Source: Siphonodentalium dalli (lineage: Eukaryota; Mollusca; Scaphopoda; Gadilida; Siphonodentaliidae). Taken from it: a DNA stretch of 64,000 bases. Below, piece by piece: positions 37,651-50,293 of this stretch. The stretch spans positions 9,219,814 to 9,283,813 of the forward strand of contig CP136063.1 in NCBI GenBank assembly GCA_032622095.1. The letters run 5' to 3'. The number at the start of each line of letters is the position of its first letter. Position 1 is the stretch's first letter. The position numbers and the translations under genes are program-made. The notes under the pieces are model-generated. The model saw nothing but the letters and a program-made list of their open reading frames with translations, did no database searches and was not told the origin of the DNA.

Positions 37651-40314
37651 TCTAATCTTAACCCTACATGGTGTGTTTACTGTCATCCCGGGATGCTAGG
37701 TCTAATCTTAACCCTACATGGTGTGTTTACTGTCATCCCGGGATGCTAGGTCTAATCTTAACCCTACATGGTGTGTTTACTGTCATCCCGGGATGCTAGG
37801 TCTAATCTTAACCATACATGGTGTGTTTACTGTCATCCCGGGATGCTAGGTCTAATCTTAACCCTACATGGTGTGTTTACTGTCATCCCGGGATGCTAGA
37901 TCTAATCTTAACCCTACATGGTGTGTTAACTGTCATCCCGGGATGCTAGGTCTAATCTTAACCCTACATGGTGTGTTTACTGTCATCCCGGGATGCTAGG
38001 TCTAATCTTAACCATACATGGTGTGTTTACTGTCACCCCGGAATGCTAGGTCTAATCTTAACCCTACATGGTGTGTTAACTGTCATCCCGGGATGCTAGG
38101 TCTAATCTTAACCCTACATGGTGTGTTAACTGTCATCCCGGGATGCTAGGTCTAATCTTAACCCTACGTGGTGTGTTACTGTCATCCCGGGATGCTAGGT
38201 CTAATCTTAACCCTACATGGTGTGTTTACTGTCACCCCGGGATGCTAGGTCTAATCTTAACCCTACATGGTGTGTTAACTGTCATCCCGGGATGCTAGGT
38301 CTAATCTTAACCCTACATGGTGTGTTAACTGTCATCCCGGGATGCTAGGTTTAATCTTAACCCTACATGGTGTGTTAACTGTCATCCCGGGATGCTAGGT
38401 GTAATCTTAACCCTACATGGTGTGTTACTGTCATCCCGGGATGCTAGGTCTAATCTTAACCCTACATGGTGTGTTTACTGTCACCCCGGGATGCTAGGTC
38501 TAATCTTAACCATACATGGTGTGTTTACTGTCATCCCGGGATGCTAGGTCTAATCTTAACCCTACATGGTGTGTTTACTGTCATCCCGGGATGCTAGATC
38601 TAATCTTAACCCTACATGGTGTGTTAACTGTCATCCCGGGATGCTAGGTCTAATCTTAACCCTACATGGTGTGTTTACTGTCATCCCGGGATGCTAGGTC
38701 TAATCTTAACCATACATGGTGTGTTTACTGTCACCCCGGGATGCTAGGTCTAATCTTAACCCTACATGGTGTGTTAACTGTCATCCCGGGATGCTAGGTC
38801 TAATCTTAACCCTACATGGTGTGTTAACTGTCATCCCGGGATGCTAGGTCTAATCTTAACCCTACATGGTGTGTTTACTGTCATCCCGGGATGCTAGGTC
38901 TAATCTTAACCCTACATGGTGTGTTTACTGTCTTCCCGGGATGCTAGGTCTAATCTTAACCATACATGGTGTGTTAACTGTCATCCCGGGATGCTAGGTC
39001 TAATCTTAACCCTACATGGTGTGTTAACTGTCATCCCGGGATGCTAGGTCTAATCTTAACCCTACATGGTGTGTTTACTGTCATCCCGGGATGCTAGGTC
39101 TAATCTTAACCCTACATGGTGTGTTAACTGTCATCCCGGGATGCTAGGTCTAATCTTAACCCTACATGGTGTGTTAACTGTCATCCCGGGATGCTAGATC
39201 TAATCTTAACCCTACATGGTGTGTTAACTGTCATCCCGGGATGCTAGGTGTAATCTTAACCCTACATGGTGTGTTAACTGTCATCCCGGGATGCTAGGTC
39301 TAATCTTAACCCTACATGGTGTGTTAACTGTCATCCCGGGATGCTAGGTCTAATCTTAACCCTACATGGTATGTTAACTGTCATCCCGGGATGCTATGTC
39401 TAATCTTAACCCTACATGGTGTGTTAACTGTCATCCCGGGATGCTATGTCTAATCTTAACCCTACATGGTATGTTAACTGTCATCCCGGAATGCTAGGTC
39501 TAATCTTAACCCTACATGGTGTGTTTACTGTCATCCCGGGATGCTAGATCTAATCTTAACCCTACATGGTGTGTTAACTGTCATCCCGGGATGCTAGGTC
39601 TAATCTTAACCCTACATGGTGTGTTTACTGTCATCCCGGGAAGCTAGGTCTAATCTTAACCATACATGGTGTGTTAACTGTCATCCCGGGATGCTAGGTC
39701 TAATCTTAACCCTACATGGTGTGTTAACTGTCATCCCGGGATGCTAGGTCTAATCTTAACCCTACATGGTGTGTTTACTGTCATCCCGGGATGCTAGGTC
39801 TAATCTTAACCCTACATGGTGTGTTAACTGTTATCCCGGGATGCTAGGTCTAATCTTAACCCTACATGATGTGTTAACTGTCATCCCGGGATGCTAGATC
39901 TAATCTTAACCCTACATGGTGTGTTAACTGTCATCCCGGGATGCTAGGTGTAATCTTAACCCTACATGGTGTGTTAACTGTCATCCCGGGATGCTAGGTC
40001 TAATCTTAACCCTACATGGTGTGTTAACTGTCATCCCGGGATGCTAGGTCTAATCTTAACCCTACATGGTATGTTAACTGTCATCCCGGGATGCTATGTC
40101 TAATCTTAACCCTACATGGTGTGTTAACTGTCATCCCGGGATGCTATGTCTAATCTTAACCCTACATGGTATGTTAACTGTCATCCCGGGATGCTAGGTC
40201 TAATCTTAACCCTACATGGTGTGTTTACTGTCATCCCGGGATGCTAGATCTAATCTTAACCCTACATGGTGTGTTAACTGTCATCCCGGGATGCTAGGTC
40301 TAATCTTAACCCTA

Positions 40315-40614
40315 CATGGTGTGTTAACTGTCATCCCGGGATGCTAGGTGTGATTTTAACACTACATGGTGTGTTTACTGTCATCCCGGGGTGCTAGGTG
40401 TGATTTTAACCCTACATGGTTTGTTTACTGTCATCCCGGGGTGCTAGGTGTGATTTTAACCCTACATGGTGTGTTTACTGTCATCCCTGGGTGCTAGGTG
40501 TGATTTTAACCCTGCATGGTGTGTTTACTGTCATCCCGGGGTGCTAGGTGTGATTTTAACCCTACATGGTGTGTTTAGTGTCATCCCGGGGTGCTAGGTC
40601 TAATCTTAACACTA
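40315..40614 (+). repeat. TGTGATTTTAAC module 5 (5 units plus a hybrid sixth)
   Basis: Five module units are followed by a monomer at 40565-40614 with the unit-6 left half (TTTAGTGTC and CCGGGGTGC) but an ordinary right half (CTAGGTCTAATC with AACACT). This looks like recombination inside a monomer. Unit 1 ends AACACT and unit 5 begins CTGCATGG, both private. Confidence 0.85.
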
Positions 40615-41064
40615 CATGGTGTGTTAACTGTCATCCCGGGATGCTAGGTCTAATCTTAACACTACATGGTGTGTTAACTGTCATCCCGGGATGCTAGGTC
40701 CAATCTTAACACTACATGGTGTGTTAACTGTCATCCCGGGATGCTAGGTATAATCTTAACCCTACATGGTGTGTTGACTGTCATACCGGGATGCTAGGTC
40801 TAATCTTAACCCTACATGGTATGTTAACTGTCATCCCGGGATGCTATGTCTAATCTTAGCCCTACATGGTGTGTTAACTGTCATCCCGGGATGCTATGTC
40901 TAATCTTAACCCTACATGGTATGTTAACTGTCATCCCGGGATGCTAGGTCTAATCTTAACCCTACATGGTGTGTTTACTGTCATCCCGGGATGCTAGATC
41001 TAATCTTAACCCTACATGGTGTGTTAACTGTCATCCCGGGATGCTAGGTCTAATCTTAACCCTA

Positions 41065-41364
41065 CATGGTGTGTTAACTGTCATCCCGGGATGCTAGGTG
41101 TGATTTTAACCCTACATGGTGTGTTTACTGTCATCCCGGGGTGCTAGGTGTGATTTTAACCCTACATGGTTTGTTTACTGTCATCCCGGGGTGCTAGGTG
41201 TGATTTTAACCCTACATGGTGTGTTTACTGTCATCCCTGGGTGCTAGGTGTGATTTTAACCCTACATGGTATGTTTACTGTCATCCCGGGGTGCTAGGTG
41301 TGATTTTAACCCTACATGGTGTGTTTAGTGTCATCCCGGGGTGCTAGTTGTGATTTTAACCCTA
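41065..41364 (+). repeat. TGTGATTTTAAC module 6 (6 monomers)
   Basis: Lies 750 bp after module 5. Private changes are GGTATGTTTAC at the start of unit 5 and CTAGTTGTG in unit 6 (near 41344). Confidence 0.86.
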
Positions 41365-43264
41365 CATGGTGTGTTAACTGTCATCCCGGGATGCTAGGTC
41401 CAATCTTAACACTACATGGTGTGTTTACTGTCATCCCGGGATGCTAGGTCTAATCTTAACCCTACATGGTGTGTTAACTGTCATCCCGGGATGCTAGGTC
41501 CAATCTTAACACTACATGGTGTGTTAACTGTCATCCCGGAATGCTAGGTCTAATCTTAACCCTACATGGTGTGTTGACTGTCATACCGGGATGCTAGGTC
41601 TAATCTTAACACTACATGGTGTGTTTACTGTCATCCCGGGATGCTAGGTCTAATCGTAACCCTACATGGTGTGTTTACTGTCATCCCGGGATGCTAGGTC
41701 TAATCTTAACCCTACATGGTGTGTTTACTGTCATCCCGGGATGCTAGGTCTAATCTTAACCCTACATGGTGTGTTTACTGTCATCCCGGGATGCTAGGTC
41801 TAATCTTAACCCTACATGGTGTGTTTACTGTCATCCCGGGATGCTAGGTCTAATCTTAACCATACATGGTGTGTTAACTGTCATCCCGGGATGCTAGGTC
41901 TAATCTTAACACTACATGGTGTGTTAACTGTCATCCCGGGATGCTAGGTCTAATCTTAACCCTACATGGGGTGTTGACAGTCATCCCGGGATGCTAGATC
42001 TAATCTTAACACTACATGGTGTGTTAACTGTCATCCCGGGATGCTAGGTCTAATCTTAACCCTACATGGTGTGTTAACTGTCATCCCGGGATGCTAGGAC
42101 TAATCTTAACACTACATGGTGTGTTAACTGTCATCCCGGGATGCTAGGACTAATCTTAACCCTACATGGTGTGTTAACTGTCATCCCGGGATGCTAGGTC
42201 TAATCTTAACCCTACATGGTGTGTTAACTGTCATCCCGGGATGCTAGGTCTAATCTTAACCCTACATGGTGTGTTAACTGTCATCCCGGGATGCTAGGTC
42301 TAATCTTAACCCTACATGGTGTGTTAACTGTCATCCCGGGATGCTAGGTCTAATCTTAACCCTACATGGTGTGTTTACTGTCATCCCGGAATGCTATGTC
42401 TAATCTTAACACTATATGGTGTGTTAACTGTCATCCCGGGATGCTAGGTCTAATCTTAACCCTACATGGTGTGTTAACTGTCATCCCGGGGTGCTAGGTC
42501 TAATCTTAACCCTACATGGTGTGTTAACTGTCATCCCGGGATGTTAGGTCTAATCTTAACCCTACATGGTGTGTTAACTGTCATCCCGGGATGCTAGGTC
42601 TAAGCTTAACCCTACATGGTGTGTTAACTGTCATCCCGGGATGCTAGGTCTAATCTTAACCCTACATGGTGTGTTAACTGTCATCCAGGGATGCTAGGTC
42701 TAATCTTAGCCCTACATGGTGTGTTAACTGTCATCCCGGGATGCTAGGTCTAATCTTAACCCTACATGGTGTGTTAACTGTCATCCCGGGATGCTAGGTC
42801 TAATCTTAACCCTACATGGTGTGTTAACTGTCATCCCGGGATGCTAGGTCTAATCTTAACCCTACATGGTGTGTTAACTGTCATCCCGGGATGCTAGGTC
42901 TAATCTTAACCCTACATGGTGTGTTAACTGTCATCCCGGGATGCTAGGTCTAATCTTAACCCTACATGGTGTGTTAACTGTCATCCCGGGATGCTAGGTA
43001 TAATCTTAACCCTGCATAGTGTGTTAACTGTCATCCCGGGATGCTAGGTCTAATCTTAACACTACATGGTGTGTTAACTGTCATCCCGGGATGCTATGTC
43101 TAATCTTAACCCTACATGGGGTGTTGACAGTCATCCCGGGATGCTAGATCTAATCTTAACACTACATGGTGTGTTAACTGTCATCCCGGGATGCTAGATC
43201 TAATCTTAACCCTACATGGTGTGTTAACTGTCATCCCGGGATGCTAGGTCTAATCTTAACCCTA

Positions 43265-43564
43265 CATGGTGTGGTAACTGTCATCCCGGGATGCTAGGTG
43301 TGATTTTAACCCTACATGGTGTGTTTACTGTCATCCCGGGGTGGTAGGTGTGATTTTAACCCTACATGGTTTGTTTACTGTCATCCCGGGGTGCTAGGTG
43401 TGATTTTAACCCTACATGGTGTGTTTACTGTCATCCCTGGGTGCTAGGTGTGATTTTAACCCTACATGGTGTGTTTACTGTCATCCCGGGGTGCTAGGTG
43501 TGATTTTAACCCTACATGGTGTGTTTAGTGTCATCCCGGGGTGCTAGGTGTGATTTTAACCCTA
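43265..43564 (+). repeat. TGTGATTTTAAC module 7 (6 monomers)
   Basis: Lies 2200 bp after module 6. Private changes are GTGTGGTAACTG in unit 1 and GTGGTAGG in unit 2 (near 43342). The flanking GGTCCAATC, GTTGACTGTCATACC and ATCGTAAC monomers are the same as beside modules 1-4 and 6. Confidence 0.86.
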
Positions 43565-44999
43565 CATGGTGTGTTAACTGTCATCCCGGGATGCTAGGTC
43601 CAATCTTAACACTACATGGTGTGTTTACTGTCATCCCGGGATGCTAGGTCTAATCTTAACCCTACATGGTGTGTTAACTGTCATCCCGGGATGCTAGGTC
43701 CAATCTTAACACTACATGGTGTGTTAACTGTCATCCCGGGATGCTAGATCTAATCTTAACCCTACATGGTGTGTTGACTGTCATACCGGGATGCTAGGTC
43801 TAATCTTAACACTACATGGTGTGTTTACTGTCATCCCGGGATGCTAGGTCTAATCGTAACCCTACATGGTGTGTTTACTGTCATCCCGGGATGCTAGGTC
43901 TAATCTTAACCCTACATGGTGTGTTTACTGTCATCCCGGGATGCTAGGTCTAATCTTAACCCTACATGGTGTGTTAACTGTCATCCCGGGATGCTAGGTC
44001 TAATCTTAACACTACATGGTGTGTTAACTGTCATCCCGGGATGCTAGGTCTAATCTTAACCCTACATGGGGTGTTGACAGTCATCTCGGGATGCTAGATC
44101 TAATCTTAACACTACATGGTGTGTTAACTGTCATCCCGGGATGCTAGGTGTAATCTTAACCCTACATGGTGTGTTAACTGTCATCCCGGGATGCTAGGTC
44201 TAATCTTAACACTACATGGTGTGTTAACTGTCATCCCGGGATGCTAGGACTAATCTTAACCCTACATGGTGTGTTAACTGTCATCCCGGGATGCTAGGTC
44301 TAATCTTAACCCTACATGGTGTGTTAACTGTCATCCCGGGATGCTAGGTCTAATCTTAATCCTACATGGTGTGTTAACTGTCATCCCGGGATGCTAGGTC
44401 TAATCTTAACCCTACATGGTGTGTTAACTGTCATCCCGGGATGCTAGGTCTAATCTTAACCCTACATGGTGTGTTAACTGTCATCCCGGGATGCTAGGTC
44501 TAATCTTAACCCTACATGGTGTGTTAACTGTCAACCCGGGATGCTAGGTCTAATCTTAACCCTACATGGTGTGTTAACTGTCATCCCGGGATGCTAGGTC
44601 TAATCTTAACCCTACATGGTGTGTTTACTGTCATCCCGTGATGCTAGTCTAATCTTAACCCTACATGGTGTGTTAACTGTCATCCCGGGATGCTATGTCT
44701 AATCTTAACCCTACATGGTGTGTTTACTGTCATCCCGGGATGCTAGGTCTAATCTTAACCCTACACGGTGTGTTAACTGTCATCCCGGGATGCTAGGTGT
44801 TAATCTTAACCCTACATGGTGTGTTAACTGTCATCCCGGGATGCTAGGTATAATCTTAACCCTACATAGTGTGTTAACTGTCATCCCGGGATGCTAGGTG
44901 TTAATCTTAACCCTACATGGTGTGTTAACTGTCATCCCGGGATGCTAGGTATAATCTTAACCCTACATGGTGTGTTAACTGTCATCCCGGGAGCTAGGT

Positions 45000-46260
45000 C
45001 TAATCTTAACCCTACATGGTGTGTTAACTGTCATCCCGGGATGATAGGTCTAATCTTAACACTACATGGTGTGTTAACTGTCATCCCGGGATGCTAGGTC
45101 TAATCTTAACACTACATGGTGTGTTAACTGTCATCCCGGGATGCTAGGTCTAATCTTAACACTACATGGTGTGTTTACTGTCATCCCGGGATGCTAGGTC
45201 TAATCTTAACCCTACATGGTGTGTTAACTGTCATCCCGGGATGCTAGGTCTAATCTTAACACTACATGGTGTGTTTACTGTCATCCCGGGATGCTTGGTC
45301 TAATCTTAACCCTACATGGTGTGTTAACTGTCATCCCGGGATGCTAGATCTAATCTTAACACTACATGGTGTGTTAACTGTCATCCCGGGATGCTAGATC
45401 TAATCTTAACCCTACATGGTGTGTTAACTGTCATCCCGGGATGCTAGGTCTAATCTTAACCCTACTCGTTGTGTTAACTGTCATCCCGGGATGCTAGGTC
45501 TAATCTTAACACTACATGGTGTGTTAACTGTCATCCCGGGATGCTAGGTCTAATCTTAACACTACATGGTGTGTTAACTGTCATCCCGGGATGCTAGGTC
45601 TAATCTTAACCCTACATGGTGTGTTGACTGTCATCCCGGGATGCTAGATCTAATCTTAACACTACATGGTGTGTTAACTGTCATCCCGGGATGCTAGGTC
45701 TAATCTTAACCCTACATGGTGTGTTAACTGTCATCCCGGGATGATAGGTCTAATCTTAACACTACATGGTGTGTTAACTGTCATCCCGGGATGCTAGGTC
45801 TAATCTTAACCCTATATGGTGTGTTAACTGTCATCCCGGGATGCTAGGTCTAATCTTAACCCTACATGGTGTGTTAACTGTCATCCCGGGATGCTAGGTC
45901 TAATCTTAACCCTACATGGTGTGTTTACTGTCATCCCGGGATGCTAGGTCTAATCTTAACCCTACATGGTGTGTTAACTGTCATCCCGGGATGCTAGGTG
46001 TAATCTTAACCCTACATGGTGTGTTAACTGTCATCCCGGGATGCTAGATCTAATCTTAACCCTACATGGTGTGTTTACTGTCATCCCGGGATGCTAGGTC
46101 TAATCTTAACACTACATGGTGTGTTTACTGTCATCCCGGGATGCTAGGTCTAATCTTAATCCTACATGGTGTGTTAACTGTCATCCCGGGATGCTAGGTC
46201 TAATCTTAACCCTACATGGTGTGTTTACTGTCATCCCTGGATGCTAGGTCTAATCTTAAC
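45000..46260 (+). repeat. Low-order transition zone
   Basis: About 25 monomers lie between the last HOR-1 marker and the first doublet of the right-hand HOR-2 domain. They are rich in AACACT and TAGATCTAAT forms but lack most HOR markers. A private CTACTCGTTGTG change sits near 45464, and GATGATAG forms occur near 45042 and 45742. I could not match this stretch as a block to another part of the window by eye. Confidence 0.5.
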
Positions 46261-46345
46261 CCTACATGGTGTGTTTACTGTCATCCCGGGATGCTAGGTG
46301 TGATTTTAACCCTATATGGTGTGTTTACTGTCATCCCGGGATGCT

Positions 46346-46445
46346 AGGTGTGATATTAACCATACAGGATGTGTTAACTGTCATCCCGGGATGCTAGGTG
46401 TGATATTAACCATACAGGATGTCTTAACTGTCATCCCGGGATGCT
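46346..46445 (+). repeat. HOR-2 doublet 6
   Basis: First doublet of the right-hand domain. The second monomer has GTCTTAACTG instead of GTGTTAACTG. Confidence 0.86.
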
Positions 46446-47344
46446 AGGTCTAATCTTAACCCTACATGGTGTGTTACTGTCATCCCGGGATGCTAGGTCT
46501 AATCTTAACCCTACATGGTGTGTTTACTGTCACCCCGGGATGCTAGGTCTAATCTTAACCCTACATGGTGTGTTAACTGTCATCCCGGGATGCTAGGTCT
46601 AATCTTAACCATACATGGTGTGTTAACTGTCATCCCGGGATGCTAGGTCTAATCTTAACCCTACATGGTGTGTTTACTGTCATCCCGGGATGCTAGGTCT
46701 AATCTTAACCCTACATGGTGTGTTAACTGTCATCCCGGGATGCTAGGAGTAATCTTAACCCTACATGGTGTGTTAACTGTCATCCCGGGATGCTAGGTCT
46801 AATCTTACCCCTACATGGTGTGTTTACTGTCATCCCGGGATGCTAGGTCTAATCTTAACCCTACATGGTGTGTTAACTGTCATCCCGGAATGCTAGGTCT
46901 AATCTTAACCCTACATGGTGTGTTAACTGTCATCCCGGGATGCTAGGTCTAATCTTAACCCTACATGGTGTGTTTACTGTCATCCCGGGATGCTAGGTCT
47001 AATCTTAACCCTACATGGTGTGTTAACTGTCATCCCGGGATGCTAGGTGTAATCTTAACCCTACATGGTGTGTTAACTGTCATTCCGGGATGCTAGGTCT
47101 AATCTTAACCCTACATGGTGTGTTTACTGTCATCCCTGGATGCTAGGTCTAATCTTAACCCTACATGGTGTGTGTACTGCCATCCCGGGATGCTAGGTCT
47201 AATCTTAACCCTACATGGTATGTTAACTGTCATCCCGGGATGCTAGGTCTAATCTTAACCCTACATGGTGTGTTTACTGTCATCCCGGGATGCTAGGTGT
47301 GATTTTAACCCTATATGGTGTGTTTACTGTCATCCCGGGATGCT

Positions 47345-47444
47345 AGGTGTGATATTAACCATACAGGATGTGTTAACTGTCATCCCGGGATGCTAGGTGT
47401 GATATTAACCATACAGGATGTGTTAACTGTCATCCCGGGATGCT
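47345..47444 (+). repeat. HOR-2 doublet 7
   Basis: Lies 999 bp after doublet 6. It lies in the first copy of the 2849-bp tandem duplication. Confidence 0.87.
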
Positions 47445-50193
47445 AGGTCTAATCTTAACCCTACATGGTGTGTTACTGTCATCCCGGGATGCTAGGTCTA
47501 ATCTTAACCCTACATGGTGTGTTTACTGTCACCCCGGGATGCTAGGTCTAATCTTAACCCTACATGGTGTGTTAACTGTCATCCCGGGATGCTAGGTCTA
47601 ATCTTAACCCTACATGGTGTGTTAACTGTCATCCCGGGATGCTAAGTCTAATCTTAACCCTACATGGTGTGTTAACTGTCACCCCGGGATGCTAGGTCTA
47701 ATCTTAACCCTACATGGTGTCTTAACTGTCATCCCGGGATGCTAGGTCTAATCTTAACCCTACATGGTGTGTTTACTGTCATCCCGGGATGCTAGGTCTA
47801 ATCTTAACCCTACATGGTGTGTTTACTGTCATCCCGGGATGCTAGGTATAATCTTAACCCTACATGGTGTGTTTACTGTCATCCCGGGATGCTAGGTCTA
47901 ATCTTAACCCTACGTGGTGTGTTTACTGTCATCCCGGGATGCTAGGTCTAATCTTAACCCTACGTGGTGTGTTTACTGTCATCCCGGGATGCTAGGTCTA
48001 ATCTTAACCCTACATGGTGTGTTTACTGTCATCCCGGGATGCTAGGTCTAATCTTAACCCTACATGGTGTGTTTACTGTCATCCCGGGATGCTAGGTCTA
48101 ATCTTAACCCTACATGGTGTGTTTACTGTCATCCCGGGATGCTAGGTCTAATCTTAACCCTACATGGTGTGTTAACTGTCATCCCGGGATGCTAGGTCTA
48201 ATCTTAACCCTACATGGTGTGTTTACTGTCATCCCGGGATGCTAGGTCTAATCTTAACCCTACATGGTGTGTTTACTGTCACCCCGGGATGCTAGGTCTA
48301 ATCTTAACCCTACATGGTGTGTTTACTGTCATCCCGGGATGCTAGGTCTAATCTTAACCCTACATGGTGTGTTAACTGTCATCCCGGGATGCTAGGTCTA
48401 ATCTTAACCCTACATGGTGTGTTTACGGTCATCCCGGGATGCTAGGTCTAATCTTAACCCTACATGGTGTGTTAACTGTCATCCCGGGATGCTAGGTCTA
48501 ATGTTAACCCTACATGGTGTGTTAACTGTCATCCCGGGATGCTAGGTCTAATCTTAACCCTACATGGTGTGTTTACTGTCACCCCGGGATGCTAGGTCTA
48601 ATCTTAACCCTACATGGTGTGTTAACTGTCATCCCGGGATGCTATGTCTAATCTTAACCCTACATGGTGTGTTAACTGTCATCCCGGGATGCTAGGTCTA
48701 ATCTTAACCCTACATGGTGTGTTAACTGTCACCCCGGGATGCTAGGTCTAATCTTAACCCTACATGGTGTGTTAAATGTCATCCCGGGATGCTAGGTCTA
48801 ATCTTAACCCTACATGGTGTGTTTACTGTCATCCCGGGATGCTAGGTCTAATCTTAACCCTACATGGTGTGTTTACTGTCATCCCGGGATGCTAGGTCTA
48901 ATCTTAACCCTACATGGTGTGTTTACTGTCATCCCTGGATGCTAGGTCTAATCTTAACCCTACATGGTGTGTTTACTGTCATCCCGGGATGCTAGGTCTA
49001 ATCTTAACCCTACATGGTGTGTTTACTGTCATCCCGGGATGCTAGGTCTAATCTTAACCCTACATGGTGTGTTTACTGTCATCCCGGGATGCTAGGTCTA
49101 ATCTTAACCATACATGGTGTGTTTACTGTCATCCCGGGATGCTAGGTCTAATCTTAACCCTACATGGTGTGTTTACTGTCATCCCGGGATGCTAGATCTA
49201 ATCTTAACCCTACATGGTGTGTTAACTGTCATCCCGGAATGCTAGGTCTAATCTTAACCCTACATGGTGTGTTTACTGTCATCCCGGAATGCTAGGTCTA
49301 ATCTTAACCCTACATGGTGTGTTTACTGTCACCCCGGGATGCTAGGTCTAATCTTAACCCTACATGGTGTGTTAACTATCATCCCGGGATGCTAGGTCTA
49401 ATCTTAACCCTACATGGTGTGTTAACTGTCATCCCGGGATGCTAGGTCTAATCTTAACCCTACATGGTGTGTTAACTGTCACCCCGGGATGCTAGGTCTA
49501 ATCTTAACCCTACATGGTGTCTTAAATGTCATCCCGGGATGCTAGGTCTAATCTTAACCCTACATGGTGTGTTTACTGTCATCCCGGGATGCTAGGTCTA
49601 ATCTTAACCCTACATGGTGTGTTTACTGTCATCCCGGGATGCTAGGTCTAATCTTAACCCTACATGGTGTGTTTACTGTCATCCCGGGATGCTAGGTCTA
49701 ATCTTAACCCTACATGGTGTGTTAACTGTCATCCCGGGATGCTAGGTCTAATCTTAACACTACATGGTGTGTTAACTGTCATCCCGGGATGCTAGGTCTA
49801 ATCTTAACCCTACATGGTGTGTTGACTGTCATCCCGGGATGCTAGATCTAATCTTAACACTACATGGTGTGTTAACTGTCATCCCGGGATGCTAGGTCTA
49901 ATCTTAACCCTACATGGTGTGTTAACTGTCATCCCGGGATGCTAGGTCTAATCTTAACCCTACATGGTGTGTTTACTGTCATCCCTGGATGCTAGGTCTA
50001 ATCTTAACCCTACATGGTGTGTGTACTGCCATCCCGGGATGCTAGGTCTAATCTTAACCCTACATGGTATGTTAACTGTCATCCCGGGATGCTAGGTCTA
50101 ATCTTAACCCTACATGGTGTGTTTACTGTCATCCCGGGATGCTAGGTGTGATTTTAACCCTATATGGTGTGTTTACTGTCATCCCGGGATGCT

Positions 50194-50293
50194 AGGTGTG
50201 ATATTAACCATACAGGATGTGTTAACTGTCATCCCGGGATGCTAGGTTTGATATTAACCATACAGGATGTGTTAACTGTCATCCCGGGATGCT
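50194..50293 (+). repeat. HOR-2 doublet 8
   Basis: Second-copy counterpart of doublet 7, offset 2849 bp. The second monomer has GGTTTGATATT, a private change. Confidence 0.87.

Larger units (their letters stand above)
32760..39000 (+). repeat. Alternating HOR-1 and HOR-2-like composite, 2998-bp period
   Basis: HOR-1 markers occur at 32869 and 35867 (GGGGTGTTGACAG) and at 33441 and 36439 (49-bp CCGTGATGCTAGTC). Each HOR-1 part is followed by T-type HOR-2-like monomers with a CCCTGG monomer, a TTAACCATACATGG monomer and a 49-bp GTGTTACTG monomer (near 35521 and 38170). The composite unit is therefore 60 monomers minus 2 bp. No TGTGATATTAACC doublet is present in the HOR-2-like parts, so they are partial. 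A third GTGTTACTG monomer lies near 38425. Confidence 0.75.
39050..41600 (+). repeat. 700-bp and 750-bp subrepeats
   Basis: Monomer order TAGATCTAAT, GGTGTAATC, plain, plain, GGTATGTTAAC with CTATGTC, then a further CTATGTC monomer recurs at an offset of 700 bp (39191/39891, 39241/39941). The GGTATGTTAAC monomers and the TGTGATTTTAAC modules recur again at 750 bp (40315/41065). Confidence 0.75.
39000..45000 (+). repeat. HOR-1 related domain C with short 700/750-bp subrepeats
   Basis: GGTATGTTAAC/CTATGTC monomer pairs recur near 39370, 40070 and 40820, giving short periods of 700 and 750 bp. Three TGTGATTTTAAC modules lie at 40315, 41065 and 43265. GGGGTGTTGACAG monomers occur at 41964, 43114 and 44064, much closer together (1150 and 950 bp) than in other domains. 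One CCGTGATGCTAGTC monomer lies at 44636. The units look truncated and rearranged relative to 32.8-38 kb. Confidence 0.7.
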
